Below, in pieces: positions 50,436 to 58,440 of a stretch of 64,000 nucleotides of DNA (position 1 is the first letter of the stretch; each line of letters opens with the position of its first letter). Under the pieces are notes generated by a model. That model saw only the letters and a list, made by a program, of their open reading frames with translations. It did not search any database and was not told the DNA's origin. Source of the DNA: BOG-908 sp963692875 (lineage in GTDB: Bacteria; Pseudomonadota; Alphaproteobacteria; Acetobacterales; Acetobacteraceae); contig OZ240673.1 in assembly GCA_965198755.1 (NCBI GenBank), positions 2,542,001 through 2,606,000 on the forward strand. The letters are read 5' to 3'. Made by a program: the position numbers and the translations under genes.

Positions 50436-50572
50436 GACGACCTGATAGCACGATGGTGGGAGCGGTTGACAGCGAAGCCATGCCGTCGGTCGGCATCCCG
50501 GGATGGGTTGCAGAAGACCTGGCCGACCATGTTGAGTCGTTAGCGTTCGGGACGCACGCGTCGTCTGACGGG

Positions 50573-50641
50573 AGAAAGCAAGCGTCTTCTTTTTCGAGAC
50601 AAAGAAGCAAAAAGCTTTTGTCTTCGCTGTCGCGGAAGGCT
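50573..50641. repeat. Single hairpin-repeat arm upstream of hflX
   Basis: GCAAGCGTC, CTTC/GAAG hairpin, AAAAAGCTTTTGTC and GCTGTCGCGGA. The 190 bases after it to the next gene contain nothing I can identify. Confidence 0.82.
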
Positions 50642-50835
50642 GAGATAATGTGGTCTCCCGCGGCAAACCGAGCGGAGGTACATCGGACATGACGCACAGT
50701 TCACGGTAGGAGTGGGCTGAGACTACTCTCGATGGTGTGCAAGATAGGTCGATGGGTCTGGTCGGCGAGGGCCTTTAGGTTGTATCCGCCTTTTGTTTCC
50801 GGGCCTCTAAAACTGCTGGCCGTCACAAATTGTGT

Positions 50836-51987
50836 CTAGAACGGCATCACGCCTGCGCCTGTGACCCGGTCTGCAAACCAGGCGAGCGCGACTGCCGCGA
50901 CCGCCCCGGACACGCCGGGCAGGATGCGTTTTGGATAAACCATAGTGTTTCGCATGAGAAAACCGATCGGCAAGACGATCGCTGCGATGCTCACCTGTGC
51001 CGCTTCGAGCCCCATGTTGAACGAGATCAACGCCACGCCGAGCGAGACGGGTGGTAACGACATCGGGCCGAGTGCTGTCGCGAACCCCAGCCCATGCACC
51101 AGACCGAACGCAAAAGCCAGCGGCCAGCGCCGTCCTGGGATGAAATGAAATATGTTGTCCAACGCGGTGGCGAAAATGGTCAGCGCGATCCCGGCCTCGC
51201 TCAGCCACTCCGGCACGTAGACGATGTGCAAAACGGAAAGCGTCAGAGTAGTGCCGTGCGCAAGAGTGAACGCGCTCAATACCTTCAGCGACTCGATGAA
51301 CATGGCACGAAAGTCGGTGACCGGCAGCAACGTGGCGCCCGGACCCTTATCGTGTTTGCGCCTATAGAACATTGCCGGAACCAGAAGCATCGTCACGAAC
51401 AGCATGTGGTCGATGCCGGTGAGCAGATGGTCCACGCCGGTGGAGAAAAAGCTGCGCACCGTCTCGCCGTAGCCGGGGGTCACGTCAAAGGTCACGTCCT
51501 GTTGCGCGGGCGACAGGGCATACGCGTGGGCCACGCCACCCACCAAGGCCGTCAGCAGACCGCGATGCAGAGGGTCCTGGTCGAACAGCAGTGTGTAATG
51601 CACGGACACCCGTGCAGGTGTATCCTCACACACCGCGTCGAACCGCAGCACGGCGTAGGCACCGTCGCTGAGTTGGTCGACGAGGTTGGTAACGGAGCCG
51701 GCCTTGCACAGCTTGCCGTCGGCCTGAAGGCGAAGACGCGCCAGAGCATAGGCGTTGATAGCGCCGGCGTGCTGGCGAAGTTCGCCCCAGGTGATCGCAC
51801 CGTCGCCGTCAGTGTCCAATCCAATAGCATAGTCGAGGTCACGCAGCGCGATGGACCACTGAACGTCCAGCATGCGGCCGTGCACGCCCACGTGCAGGTA
51901 GGAACTGCTGGCACTGTGGGCCTGTGCTTGCAGGCAACACAACAAAACCAGCAGGAACGTCACCTTCGTGAGGAAAGAACCAGACAA
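50836..51987 (-). CDS. HupE/UreJ-type membrane protein with EF-hand-like loop
   Basis: A protein of about 383 residues: signal peptide (LLVLLCCLQAQAHS), a periplasmic domain of some 190 residues containing DTDGDGAITWGEL, a canonical 12-residue EF-hand loop, and a C-terminal membrane domain of about six or seven helices with GVDHLLTGIDHMLF, SAFTLAHGTTL and GLVHGLGFA. These His/Asp motifs define the HupE/UreJ family, secondary transporters of nickel or cobalt. The start is unsure: TTG at 51987 or GTG at 51963. It is the last gene of a minus-strand set with a TPR protein, a DUF4331 protein and a TonB receptor. Confidence 0.82.
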   Translation of the reverse strand: MSGSFLTKVTFLLVLLCCLQAQAHSASSSYLHVGVHGRMLDVQWSIALRDLDYAIGLDTDGDGAITWGELRQHAGAINAYALARLRLQADGKLCKAGSVTNLVDQLSDGAYAVLRFDAVCEDTPARVSVHYTLLFDQDPLHRGLLTALVGGVAHAYALSPAQQDVTFDVTPGYGETVRSFFSTGVDHLLTGIDHMLFVTMLLVPAMFYRRKHDKGPGATLLPVTDFRAMFIESLKVLSAFTLAHGTTLTLSVLHIVYVPEWLSEAGIALTIFATALDNIFHFIPGRRWPLAFAFGLVHGLGFATALGPMSLPPVSLGVALISFNMGLEAAQVSIAAIVLPIGFLMRNTMVYPKRILPGVSGAVAAVALAWFADRVTGAGVMPF

Positions 51988-52018
51988 GTCCCTTACCTGA
52001 GTCACGTAGCGCGAAGGA

Positions 52019-52085
52019 GTCCGCAACAGCCAAGCCGAAAGCTTTTTGACCGTTCTTTTCAAAAGAGAACGCCGTCCTTGCCTTC
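52019..52085. repeat. Single hairpin-repeat arm, decayed
   Basis: Core TCCGCAACAGCC and arm GAAAGCTTTTTGACCGTTCTTTTCAAAAGAGAACG-like sequence (GTTC/GAAC stem). It fills the gap between the TPR and HupE genes. Confidence 0.7.
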
Positions 52086-53366
52086 TCACTTCACCAACGC
52101 CGTCAACTTTGCGTCCTGCACGTGATTGTCGCGCAACCAGGCGACCGCCGGCGCAGCCCTGTCGATCTGCCCGGATGCCAGCGCCGCTTCCAGCAGCACC
52201 CGCGCGTCCGCAGGCTCGCGCTGCACGTCCCAGTTCGCGCGCGCCAGCTCGACCGCACCCGCCGCATCATGCAGCAGGTCGAGGCAAAACCTCGCCTCTT
52301 CGCGACGGTGCACTGTCTCACCGCGTAGCCTGCTCGCTTCGAAGCGCGCCGTCAGGTCGGCCACGTGTCCTCCTAATGCCGGGTCGCCCAGTGCCTGCTC
52401 TGCCAAGGCTAAGCGTAGCAGCAGCGGATCGACTCGCGTGTAGCGCCCCAGCAGCGCGGTCACCTCGCGTGGCCGGCCGTGGTCCAGCAACCAGTCCGAC
52501 CAAGCCGCCAACAAGTAAGGATCGGTCGGATCCAGCGTCATCGCGCGGCCAAACCAATGCTCCGCGGACTTATCGTCCAGACGCTCTGCCGTCTCCGCTG
52601 CCAGAGTCAACGCCCACATGGCCACATCAGGCGTGCGCACCGCCTCGACCGCATTGACCTGCAACGACAGACTGACGGCACGCAACGCCATCGGCGCGTG
52701 GCCGGTCAGCGACATGGACGACGCAGTACAAACGTCCGGCGCCAAGCCGATCACCGACGCGGCAAATTGGCCGCAATCGGCCAACGCAGCGCCGTACTCC
52801 GCCTGTGCCTGATGAATGGCAGCTTGCGTCAGCCAAGCCTGAGCGTTGCCGTGTTGCTTTTGAAGGACATCGGCGAGATCTGCGAGCGCGCCCGAAAAGT
52901 CATGATTGCTCTGCTTTATGACGGCGCGCAGCAGTGTGACTGCCGGCGGCGCCGCGCCAGGTGGCCACGGCACCAAAGCAGCCTCTGCGCGCCCCAGATA
53001 CCGCGGGTCGCCCAGCGCGCGGGCGCGGTCGAGATCGCCGCGCGCGACGTCGAGCGCCAGCTTCAGGTCGTGCGGGTCTTCGGCGAGCGCGCGGTGCCTG
53101 GCGCGCAAAGCTCGGGCTGCGCTGTCGCCGGCGTCCGGCAGACGTTCCAACACGGCAGCGTCGTTGCTTGGGATGTACGGCTCGGCTCGCGCCAAGTTCG
53201 TGATGAGGAGAAAAGCAAAGCAAGCGGTTCCTTTTCGAAAAAAAGAACCAAAAAACTTTTGCTCCTTTGATTTTGGCTCTTTGGGAAGTTCGCGTTGGTT
53301 GAGACGGAGACGGCCTCGCCTTGCCTGACGCAGAGCGCACTCCGCACCAGGCAAGGCGGCACGCAT
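52086..53366 (-). CDS. Tetratricopeptide-repeat protein, probably exported
   Basis: About 426 residues at most. From residue 60 on it is a helical repeat protein (RALAEDPHDLKLALDVARGDLDRARALGDPRYLGRAEAAL, and LADLADVLQKQHGNAQAWLTQAAIHQAQAEYGAALADC), a TPR-like scaffold without an enzymatic motif. The sequence CFAFLLITNLARA before EPYIPSN looks like the hydrophobic core and cleavage site of a signal peptide, but it directly joins repeat-encoded residues (KFFGSFFRKGTA), and the only in-frame ATG is at 53366, upstream of the repeat. Either the long form is made or the original start was lost. It starts one base from the DUF4331 stop. Confidence 0.72.
   Translation of the reverse strand: MRAALPGAECALRQARRGRLRLNQRELPKEPKSKEQKFFGSFFRKGTACFAFLLITNLARAEPYIPSNDAAVLERLPDAGDSAARALRARHRALAEDPHDLKLALDVARGDLDRARALGDPRYLGRAEAALVPWPPGAAPPAVTLLRAVIKQSNHDFSGALADLADVLQKQHGNAQAWLTQAAIHQAQAEYGAALADCGQFAASVIGLAPDVCTASSMSLTGHAPMALRAVSLSLQVNAVEAVRTPDVAMWALTLAAETAERLDDKSAEHWFGRAMTLDPTDPYLLAAWSDWLLDHGRPREVTALLGRYTRVDPLLLRLALAEQALGDPALGGHVADLTARFEASRLRGETVHRREEARFCLDLLHDAAGAVELARANWDVQREPADARVLLEAALASGQIDRAAPAVAWLRDNHVQDAKLTALVK
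53213..53268. repeat. Single hairpin-repeat arm inside the 5' end of the TPR gene
   Basis: AAGCAAAGCAAGCGGTTCC hairpin, then CAAAAAACTTTTGC. In frame with the TPR gene on the minus strand, contributing its N-terminal residues. Confidence 0.82.
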
Positions 53367-53367
53367 G

Positions 53368-54804
53368 TTACTGCGGCTCGTGCGGAGGCTGCGGCGAGTC
53401 AGACAGCGGCGGCATCACGTAAGGGAACTTCTGCAAGTAGTGCGTATCGTCCGTATATGCGCCGTCGGTGAATTCCAAATTGCCGGACGGTGCGTTGGAC
53501 GCGCCGCCGAACAAGCCAAGCGCGTAGAGCTTGCCCATCGCCACGCGCAACGTGATGTCGACCACGTCGTCGCCCGGACGGCGACCGTTCGGGTAGCCGG
53601 CGTTGTCGCCGCCTATCACGCCGAGACGGCTCTGCGAGCCATAAGGCGTAATGGCGATGCTGGTGTTGAGACGCATCTCCTCTGACGCAGTCTGCAGGTG
53701 CGCAGGCGCGTTCAGGCCGGTAACGCCGGTGGCGAACACTGCCACCAGATCCTGACGCGGAAATTGTGTGGGCGCCGGCGTGTTGAACAACGCCTGGATC
53801 AACGCAGGCACCGTCGGGTTGGTGACGTATTTGACGAATTGTGCGTCGTCGGCCGGCAGTGACGCGTTGAACTTGTCCTTGTCAGGCAAACCGATAACCA
53901 GTTCGTTGACCAGCGGGTTGGCCAGACGGGATACCTGCTTGTAGGTGGTGGTCTTGCCCGTGGTTGTGCCCAGTGAAGACGTGGTCCAGGCGCCAACCAC
54001 CGGGTCGCCGGTGTTCGTCAGGCATGCGGCCGGCACCTCCCACACGATCGACGTCACGTTCTTCTGTGCAAGATCATCCATCGCGGAGGCGTCGTATTGC
54101 TCGCCCACTGGGTTGGCGTAGTTCACGAGGTCGAACGTCTCGCCAAGGTTGACGACGAACGGGTCCTTGCGCTGGCCGACGAATAGCCTGCCCTGGCCGC
54201 CGCATCCGGGGATGTTCAGCATGTAAGTGAAACGGGCGGCATACTCGGCGTAGCTGGGGATAGACTTGTCGCCGATGTTGTCGGACGGCTTCACGAAAAC
54301 GGTCTTGCCGGCGTCGCCGGTCAGCGGGGTCTCCGTCGGCGCGCCGTTTGCCGCGTAGGTGACCAGCGAGACGGTGAAGCGTTGCAGCACGTTCTGCGAC
54401 GCGTTGTTGCCTGGGGTGATCTGGCCGTCGTTGATCAACGGTATCGCGACCGTCTTGCCGCCAATGTTGAGCGAGAGCCCCCTATCGACCGTGGCGAAGC
54501 GGAAGCGGAAGGTGAAGGTCGGCTTGCCGGTCCCGTTGTTGTCCACGTTGATGTCGTAGTAGCCGTTGGTTTCCAGGTTAAAGAAGTTCGGGCCGCCGCC
54601 GGGATCCTGCAGCGGAACGTAGTCGGCGATCATCGTCACGAAGTTCTGGCGGCCGGGTTCGTAGCTGCGAAACAGGTAGAAATCCGATGCGTCCAGGCGC
54701 GGCATGCCGGCGATCATCGGTGCCTCGCGGTGGCTGGATGCAAGCGCAGGCGTCGCCATGGCAGCAGCCGCAAGCGCGGACGCTGCAAGCAGTGTACGTT
54801 TCAT
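53368..54804 (-). CDS. DUF4331 domain protein, exported
   Basis: A 478-residue protein with a clear signal peptide (MKRTLLAASALAAAAMATPA, cleaved before SSHREAP). SHREAPMIAGMPRLDASDFYLFRSYEPGR is the DUF4331 hallmark; an Asp/Asn-rich strand region (YDINVDNNGTGKPTFTFRFRF) and a C-terminal RRPGDDVVDITLRVAMG follow. The fold and function of DUF4331 are not established to my knowledge. Neighbours suggest a periplasmic partner in metal handling. ATG at 54804. Two palindromes and a hairpin repeat separate it from the receptor gene, so it may have its own promoter. Confidence 0.88.
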   Translation of the reverse strand: MKRTLLAASALAAAAMATPALASSHREAPMIAGMPRLDASDFYLFRSYEPGRQNFVTMIADYVPLQDPGGGPNFFNLETNGYYDINVDNNGTGKPTFTFRFRFATVDRGLSLNIGGKTVAIPLINDGQITPGNNASQNVLQRFTVSLVTYAANGAPTETPLTGDAGKTVFVKPSDNIGDKSIPSYAEYAARFTYMLNIPGCGGQGRLFVGQRKDPFVVNLGETFDLVNYANPVGEQYDASAMDDLAQKNVTSIVWEVPAACLTNTGDPVVGAWTTSSLGTTTGKTTTYKQVSRLANPLVNELVIGLPDKDKFNASLPADDAQFVKYVTNPTVPALIQALFNTPAPTQFPRQDLVAVFATGVTGLNAPAHLQTASEEMRLNTSIAITPYGSQSRLGVIGGDNAGYPNGRRPGDDVVDITLRVAMGKLYALGLFGGASNAPSGNLEFTDGAYTDDTHYLQKFPYVMPPLSDSPQPPHEPQ

Positions 54805-54934
54805 GTTTTTCTCCCGAAGCAGGCGAAGTGCGAGACGGCTGGATGCAGCTTTTGTCATCCAATGTATTAACGTCCCGGACACCCGTATCGGATGCGGACC
54901 AGTGGTCGATCGCACCATGGCGACAGGTCATTTT

Positions 54935-54952
54935 TATCACGTCTCCGTGATA
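54935..54952. promoter_or_regulatory. Perfect dyad upstream of the DUF4331 gene
   Basis: TATCACG-TCTC-CGTGATA: 7-bp arms with a 4-base spacer, 131 bases before the DUF4331 ATG. It could be an operator or a small hairpin; on the minus strand it is followed by A4. Confidence 0.45.
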
Positions 54953-54978
54953 TCAGACCCTTATGCGAAATGAATGCT

Positions 54979-54994
54979 ATTGCGTGTTCGCAAT
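54979..54994. promoter_or_regulatory. Second dyad upstream of the DUF4331 gene
   Basis: ATTGCG-TGTT-CGCAAT: 6-bp arms, 4-base spacer, 26 bases from the first dyad. The shared spacing suggests two related sites for one dimeric protein, but the arms differ in sequence. Confidence 0.35.
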
Positions 54995-55017
54995 TCGCTT
55001 GGCCGAGTTTCAGACAA

Positions 55018-55149
55018 GAAAGCAAGCAGTTCTTTTTTGAAAAAAAGAACTCAAAAAACCTTTGCTCTCTTAGGTTTGAAGCAGAGCAGGGTCGTATCAG
55101 TTGTCCGCGACAGCCGAACCAAAGCTTTTTTCCCTGGCAAAGCAGGCCC
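55018..55149. repeat. Bipartite hairpin repeat, right arm decayed
   Basis: GCAAGCAGTTC left arm, TCCGCGACAGCCG core, right arm reduced to AAAGCTTTTTTCCC...GCAGGCC. Between the TonB receptor and DUF4331 genes. Confidence 0.8.
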
Positions 55150-55202
55150 TCATACTTTTCCGAAGCCGAAACGTCAGCTTCGGCCCTGTTCAACCGTTTC
55201 CG

Positions 55203-57374
55203 TCAGAACGCCTGCGTCAGCATGAAGCGTGCGGACAGCGGCTCGAGCGGATGGAACTGCAAGTCATCGCGCTCGCTGGTGATGCCGGCGGCGGGCTCGC
55301 CGGGCAGGCGAGAGACGTAATCGTAGTCGAACGCGTCCGCCTTCTGGTTGAAGACATTGTAGATGCTTAGCTGTAGCTTCGTACCCGGCCTTACTTTGTA
55401 GCCAAGCTCCAGGTTCACCTCGCTGTAGCCGCTACCGCGCACAACATTGTCCGGATTGAGCGGGTAGGAGCCGAGGATGCGCCATTGCAATCCGCCGTAC
55501 CAGGGGCCGAGCTCGTCCACCAGCACGCCGAACGATCCAATGAAGTCGGGCGCATCAGGTATGTAGAGCCCGTTCAATCCGTAGGAGGCAGGGTTGCCGG
55601 TGGCGAAACGTGCCTTGGTCGCGGCGAGATCGGTGTTGAACTCGATCCATGGGAACGGGCGGTACTGAGCCGAGACCTCCACCCCGCGACGCTTGCTGGG
55701 TGCTTCAGCCTGGTCCATGCCCATGTCTTGATCGTAGACCAGTTCGGAGACGAACTCGATCTGGAACAGTGCCGCCTGGATGTGCAGGTTGCGGATTGGG
55801 CTGGTGCGCACTCCAACCTCCTCGCCGTCGGCGCGCGCCAGCAGCGGCGTCGGGTGCGAGACGCCGGGGATGCCTTCCAACGGCAAGGTCTGGAACACGC
55901 CGCGCGTATCGTCTGAATGAAAGCCGCGTCCGGCGCTGAGGTATAGCTCCGTGCCGCGCCACGGTCCCAGAATCAGGCTGCCCTTCGGCTGCAACAGGGT
56001 CTGCGCGCCAGTGCCTTTGAAGCCGGTGATCAGGCTGCGGTCGGTCGCGTTGTAGAACTCCTCGCGCAGGCCGAGCACGGTGCGCAACCAGGGCACCCAT
56101 CGCGTCGTGTTCTCGAAATACGGTGCAGTGTCGCCCAACTGGATGCGGTCCGCGTTGCAGGCGCCATGGCCCTGCATATAAGGCACGCCCAGCACGTCGC
56201 AGTAATCCAGCACCACACGATCCCTGGTGTGGCGCTTGTCGACGTAAGCGTCATCGTAGCGGCCCTGGATGCCGACCGTGGTGTCGCTCTGGATGCCCAG
56301 CAGACTGGCGTGATAAACGAAAGCCGCAGCGCCACCGAAGGTGTTTCTGGTCTCGTCCTGCTGTTCCTGATCGCCGTTGACGGGGTCGTTGAGAAAGTGG
56401 GTGAAATCGTTCCACAGCACCTGCAGGCTGTGCACGGCATAGGCGTTCGTGGTGAACTGCCAGTTTTCCCCGGATGCAGCGTAGCGGGCGGAAAGGCTTT
56501 CGCGCTCGGAAAAGCTGCCGTCGGTCGGATCCAGCGTGCCAAACCGGGAGATCAGGCCTTCCTGCACAGCGCGCTCCGGCTGGTCGGTGCTGAGGCGTCC
56601 TTCGCCGCGGTAGTAAAGCGCCGTCAGCGTGAAGCCGTCGGTGGGCGTGCCGTCCACATAGCGCAAGGCTGTGTCCACCTTGCGGAAGTTGTTGCCGGGC
56701 CTGAACGGGCCGTCGACGTGGCTGATGTCGGCCGCGGCCAGCAGGCGGTCGCCGCCTCCGAAATGGTAGTCCCCGGTGCCGGCCAGGCGTTCGTCGCCCA
56801 ACGTGCCGACGCTGCCGATGACCTGGTTCTCCAAATCGTCGGCCAGACGCAGATGTTGTGAAGCGACTGCGCCGAAATCACCGACCGACGCGTAGTATGG
56901 GCCCTTGGTGTAGTCCAGTCCTTGCGCCAGCTCGGGAATCAGGAAATTGAGGTCGGAGTAGCCCTGGCCGTGCGCATCGGTCGGGCGGTTGACGGGGACG
57001 TCGTCGACAAAATTTGCGAGGTCGGTGCCGTGGTCCAGGTTGAAGCCGCGTGCGAGGTATTGGTAAGCCTTGCCCTCACCCGAATGCACCGAGACGACCA
57101 GGCCAGGTATGCTTTCCAGCAGCTGGCCGACGCGATAAGTCGGGCGCAACACCAGTTCCTTCCTGGTGACCGACCCCTGGCTGGCGGTGGTCGCCCGGCC
57201 GGTCAGGTCGAGGCGGGACGCGGTGACGACGATCTGCTCGATCGTGCCGTTGACAGCCACGGGTTTCGCCGCAGCGGACGGGAGCGCCGCCTGTGCACAG
57301 GCGTGCTCACACGTTACACAACATGCCAGACCGATGATTGCCGGCCAGACGGTTTTGCGCACCCAAATCCCCAT
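55203..57374 (-). CDS. TonB-dependent outer-membrane receptor
   Basis: A 723-residue receptor. A signal peptide ends near CAQAA; a TonB box-like EQIVVTASR is at about 46-54; the plug domain has RVGQLLESIPGLVVSVHSGEGKA and ARGFNLDHGTDLANFVDDVPVNRP; the rest is a 22-strand barrel ending ARFMLTQAF with the terminal Phe. Extracellular loops include YDQDMGMDQAEAP and NADRIQLGDTAP. It is divergent from a NikR-like gene, which suggests uptake of a metal or metallophore; the ligand is not known. ATG at 57374. Confidence 0.92.
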   Translation of the reverse strand: MGIWVRKTVWPAIIGLACCVTCEHACAQAALPSAAAKPVAVNGTIEQIVVTASRLDLTGRATTASQGSVTRKELVLRPTYRVGQLLESIPGLVVSVHSGEGKAYQYLARGFNLDHGTDLANFVDDVPVNRPTDAHGQGYSDLNFLIPELAQGLDYTKGPYYASVGDFGAVASQHLRLADDLENQVIGSVGTLGDERLAGTGDYHFGGGDRLLAAADISHVDGPFRPGNNFRKVDTALRYVDGTPTDGFTLTALYYRGEGRLSTDQPERAVQEGLISRFGTLDPTDGSFSERESLSARYAASGENWQFTTNAYAVHSLQVLWNDFTHFLNDPVNGDQEQQDETRNTFGGAAAFVYHASLLGIQSDTTVGIQGRYDDAYVDKRHTRDRVVLDYCDVLGVPYMQGHGACNADRIQLGDTAPYFENTTRWVPWLRTVLGLREEFYNATDRSLITGFKGTGAQTLLQPKGSLILGPWRGTELYLSAGRGFHSDDTRGVFQTLPLEGIPGVSHPTPLLARADGEEVGVRTSPIRNLHIQAALFQIEFVSELVYDQDMGMDQAEAPSKRRGVEVSAQYRPFPWIEFNTDLAATKARFATGNPASYGLNGLYIPDAPDFIGSFGVLVDELGPWYGGLQWRILGSYPLNPDNVVRGSGYSEVNLELGYKVRPGTKLQLSIYNVFNQKADAFDYDYVSRLPGEPAAGITSERDDLQFHPLEPLSARFMLTQAF

Positions 57375-57445
57375 GTGTTCGGAGTCCGGCTATTGGACTC
57401 ACATACCCGTCGGCTGGGTCGGACGGATGCAGCCTGTAACAATTC

Positions 57446-57473
57446 ATGTGAGGTTTTGATCATAATGTCATAC
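57446..57473. promoter_or_regulatory. Candidate NikR-like operator
   Basis: ATGTGA-N16-TCATAC; the E. coli NikR site is GTATGA-N16-TCATAC, so the right half is exact and the left matches four of six with the same spacing. A TATGAT hexamer on the minus strand lies within the spacer and could be the receptor -10. Further half-like sites: TCACATAC at 57399 and the inverted pair CTCACAT/ATGTGAG (57398, 57446). Confidence 0.55.
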
Positions 57474-57502
57474 TGCGCAGCAACTGGTAGGGAAGCATCG
57501 CC

Positions 57503-57967
57503 GTGCAGCGCGTGACCATAACCATCGACGACGACCTGATGGCGGAACTGGATCGGCTGATCGCGGCGCGCGGCTACAAAGGCCGTTCCGAGGCGATGCG
57601 CGACGTTGCCAGGGCGGGCATCCACCAGGCGCTGCTGGACGCCGACGAGGCGCCGGATTGCGTGGCCGCCATCGTCTACGTCTACGAACACGCAGCCCGC
57701 GACTTGGCGCGAAAACTTTCCTCGCTGTTCCACGATCACCACGACCTTTCAGTGGCGAACATGCATGTTCCGCTCAACCACGAGAGCGGACTCGAAGTGG
57801 CCATCCTGAAAGGCGGCACCGGACAGATCCGCCAGCTTGCACAGTCGGTGCTGGCAGAACGGGGCGTGCGGAACGGCAGGATGATCATCGTCCCGGCAAT
57901 GATGGAGTTCGACGAGCACAGCCACGCGGCTGCGGCGGACACGCATACGCATGTCAGGACACGGTAG
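57503..57967 (+). CDS. NikR-like metal-responsive regulator with altered metal site
   Basis: A 154-residue protein. MQRVTITIDDDLMAELDRLIAARGYKGRSEAMRD is the ribbon-helix-helix DNA-binding arm, nearly identical to NikR. The ACT-like C-terminal domain keeps His77 and His88 (E. coli His76 and His87), but the positions of His89 and Cys95 are Pro90 and Gly96, so two of four square-planar nickel ligands are gone. The tail is His-rich (DEHSHAAAADTHTHVR). GTG start at 57503 with AGGGAAG upstream. It is divergent from the TonB receptor. Likely a repressor of that locus; the metal sensed may not be nickel. Confidence 0.85.
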   Translation: MQRVTITIDDDLMAELDRLIAARGYKGRSEAMRDVARAGIHQALLDADEAPDCVAAIVYVYEHAARDLARKLSSLFHDHHDLSVANMHVPLNHESGLEVAILKGGTGQIRQLAQSVLAERGVRNGRMIIVPAMMEFDEHSHAAAADTHTHVRTR

Positions 57968-57973
57968 GTAAGG

Positions 57974-58102
57974 AAGAAAGCGGTTCTTTTTTGAAAAAAA
58001 GAACCAAAAAACTTTTATTCCTGCCGTCGCGAAGGTTCTGCAACGCGCCGTAGGATGCAATAATTATTGGTTCTTTTCACAGAAAAGGACTGCTTGGCTT
58101 GC
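57974..58102. repeat. Bipartite hairpin repeat, right arm decayed
   Basis: GGTTC/GAACC left arm 10 bases after the regulator stop, core CCGTCGCGAAGG, right arm TTGGTTCTTTTCACAGAAAAGGAC. Confidence 0.8.
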
Positions 58103-58275
58103 GTGCGACGGGTCAACACCAGGGATCGCTATGTGCGACAGTTCGCGCGCCTGTCGCGACTCTGGTCTTCTGAGAGAGCCCTGGACTGCGGCCGGTCACC
58201 AATGCTGTGACAACGCGCTGCCTCAATACGCGCCCGGTCACCTGTTGGATAAAAATCGACAAAAGACGTTCGGCA

Positions 58276-58380
58276 ACGCTGTCGCAGAAAGCTGAAACGA
58301 CACGCATCACCACGGCACACCGACAGGAAGCAAAAGTTTTTTGGTTCTTTTTTTCAAAAAAGAACTGCTTGCTTTTCTTC
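58276..58380. repeat. Hairpin repeat: core plus one arm
   Basis: ACGCTGTCGCAGAAAG core, long spacer, then AAAAGTTTTTTGG and GTTC/GAAC hairpin. With the previous copy it occupies the gap between the convergent regulator and diguanylate-cyclase genes; nothing else is seen in 57965-58440. Confidence 0.78.
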
Positions 58381-58440
58381 CTCCCGAGCCAAACCAACTC
58401 AAGAATGTGACTACCCGCGTGCCTCGCATACAACCATTCG

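Noticed and set aside
54805..54918. Longer DUF4331 start upstream of 54804
   Set aside because: The ATG at 54804 starts a textbook signal peptide; the upstream extension would bury it.
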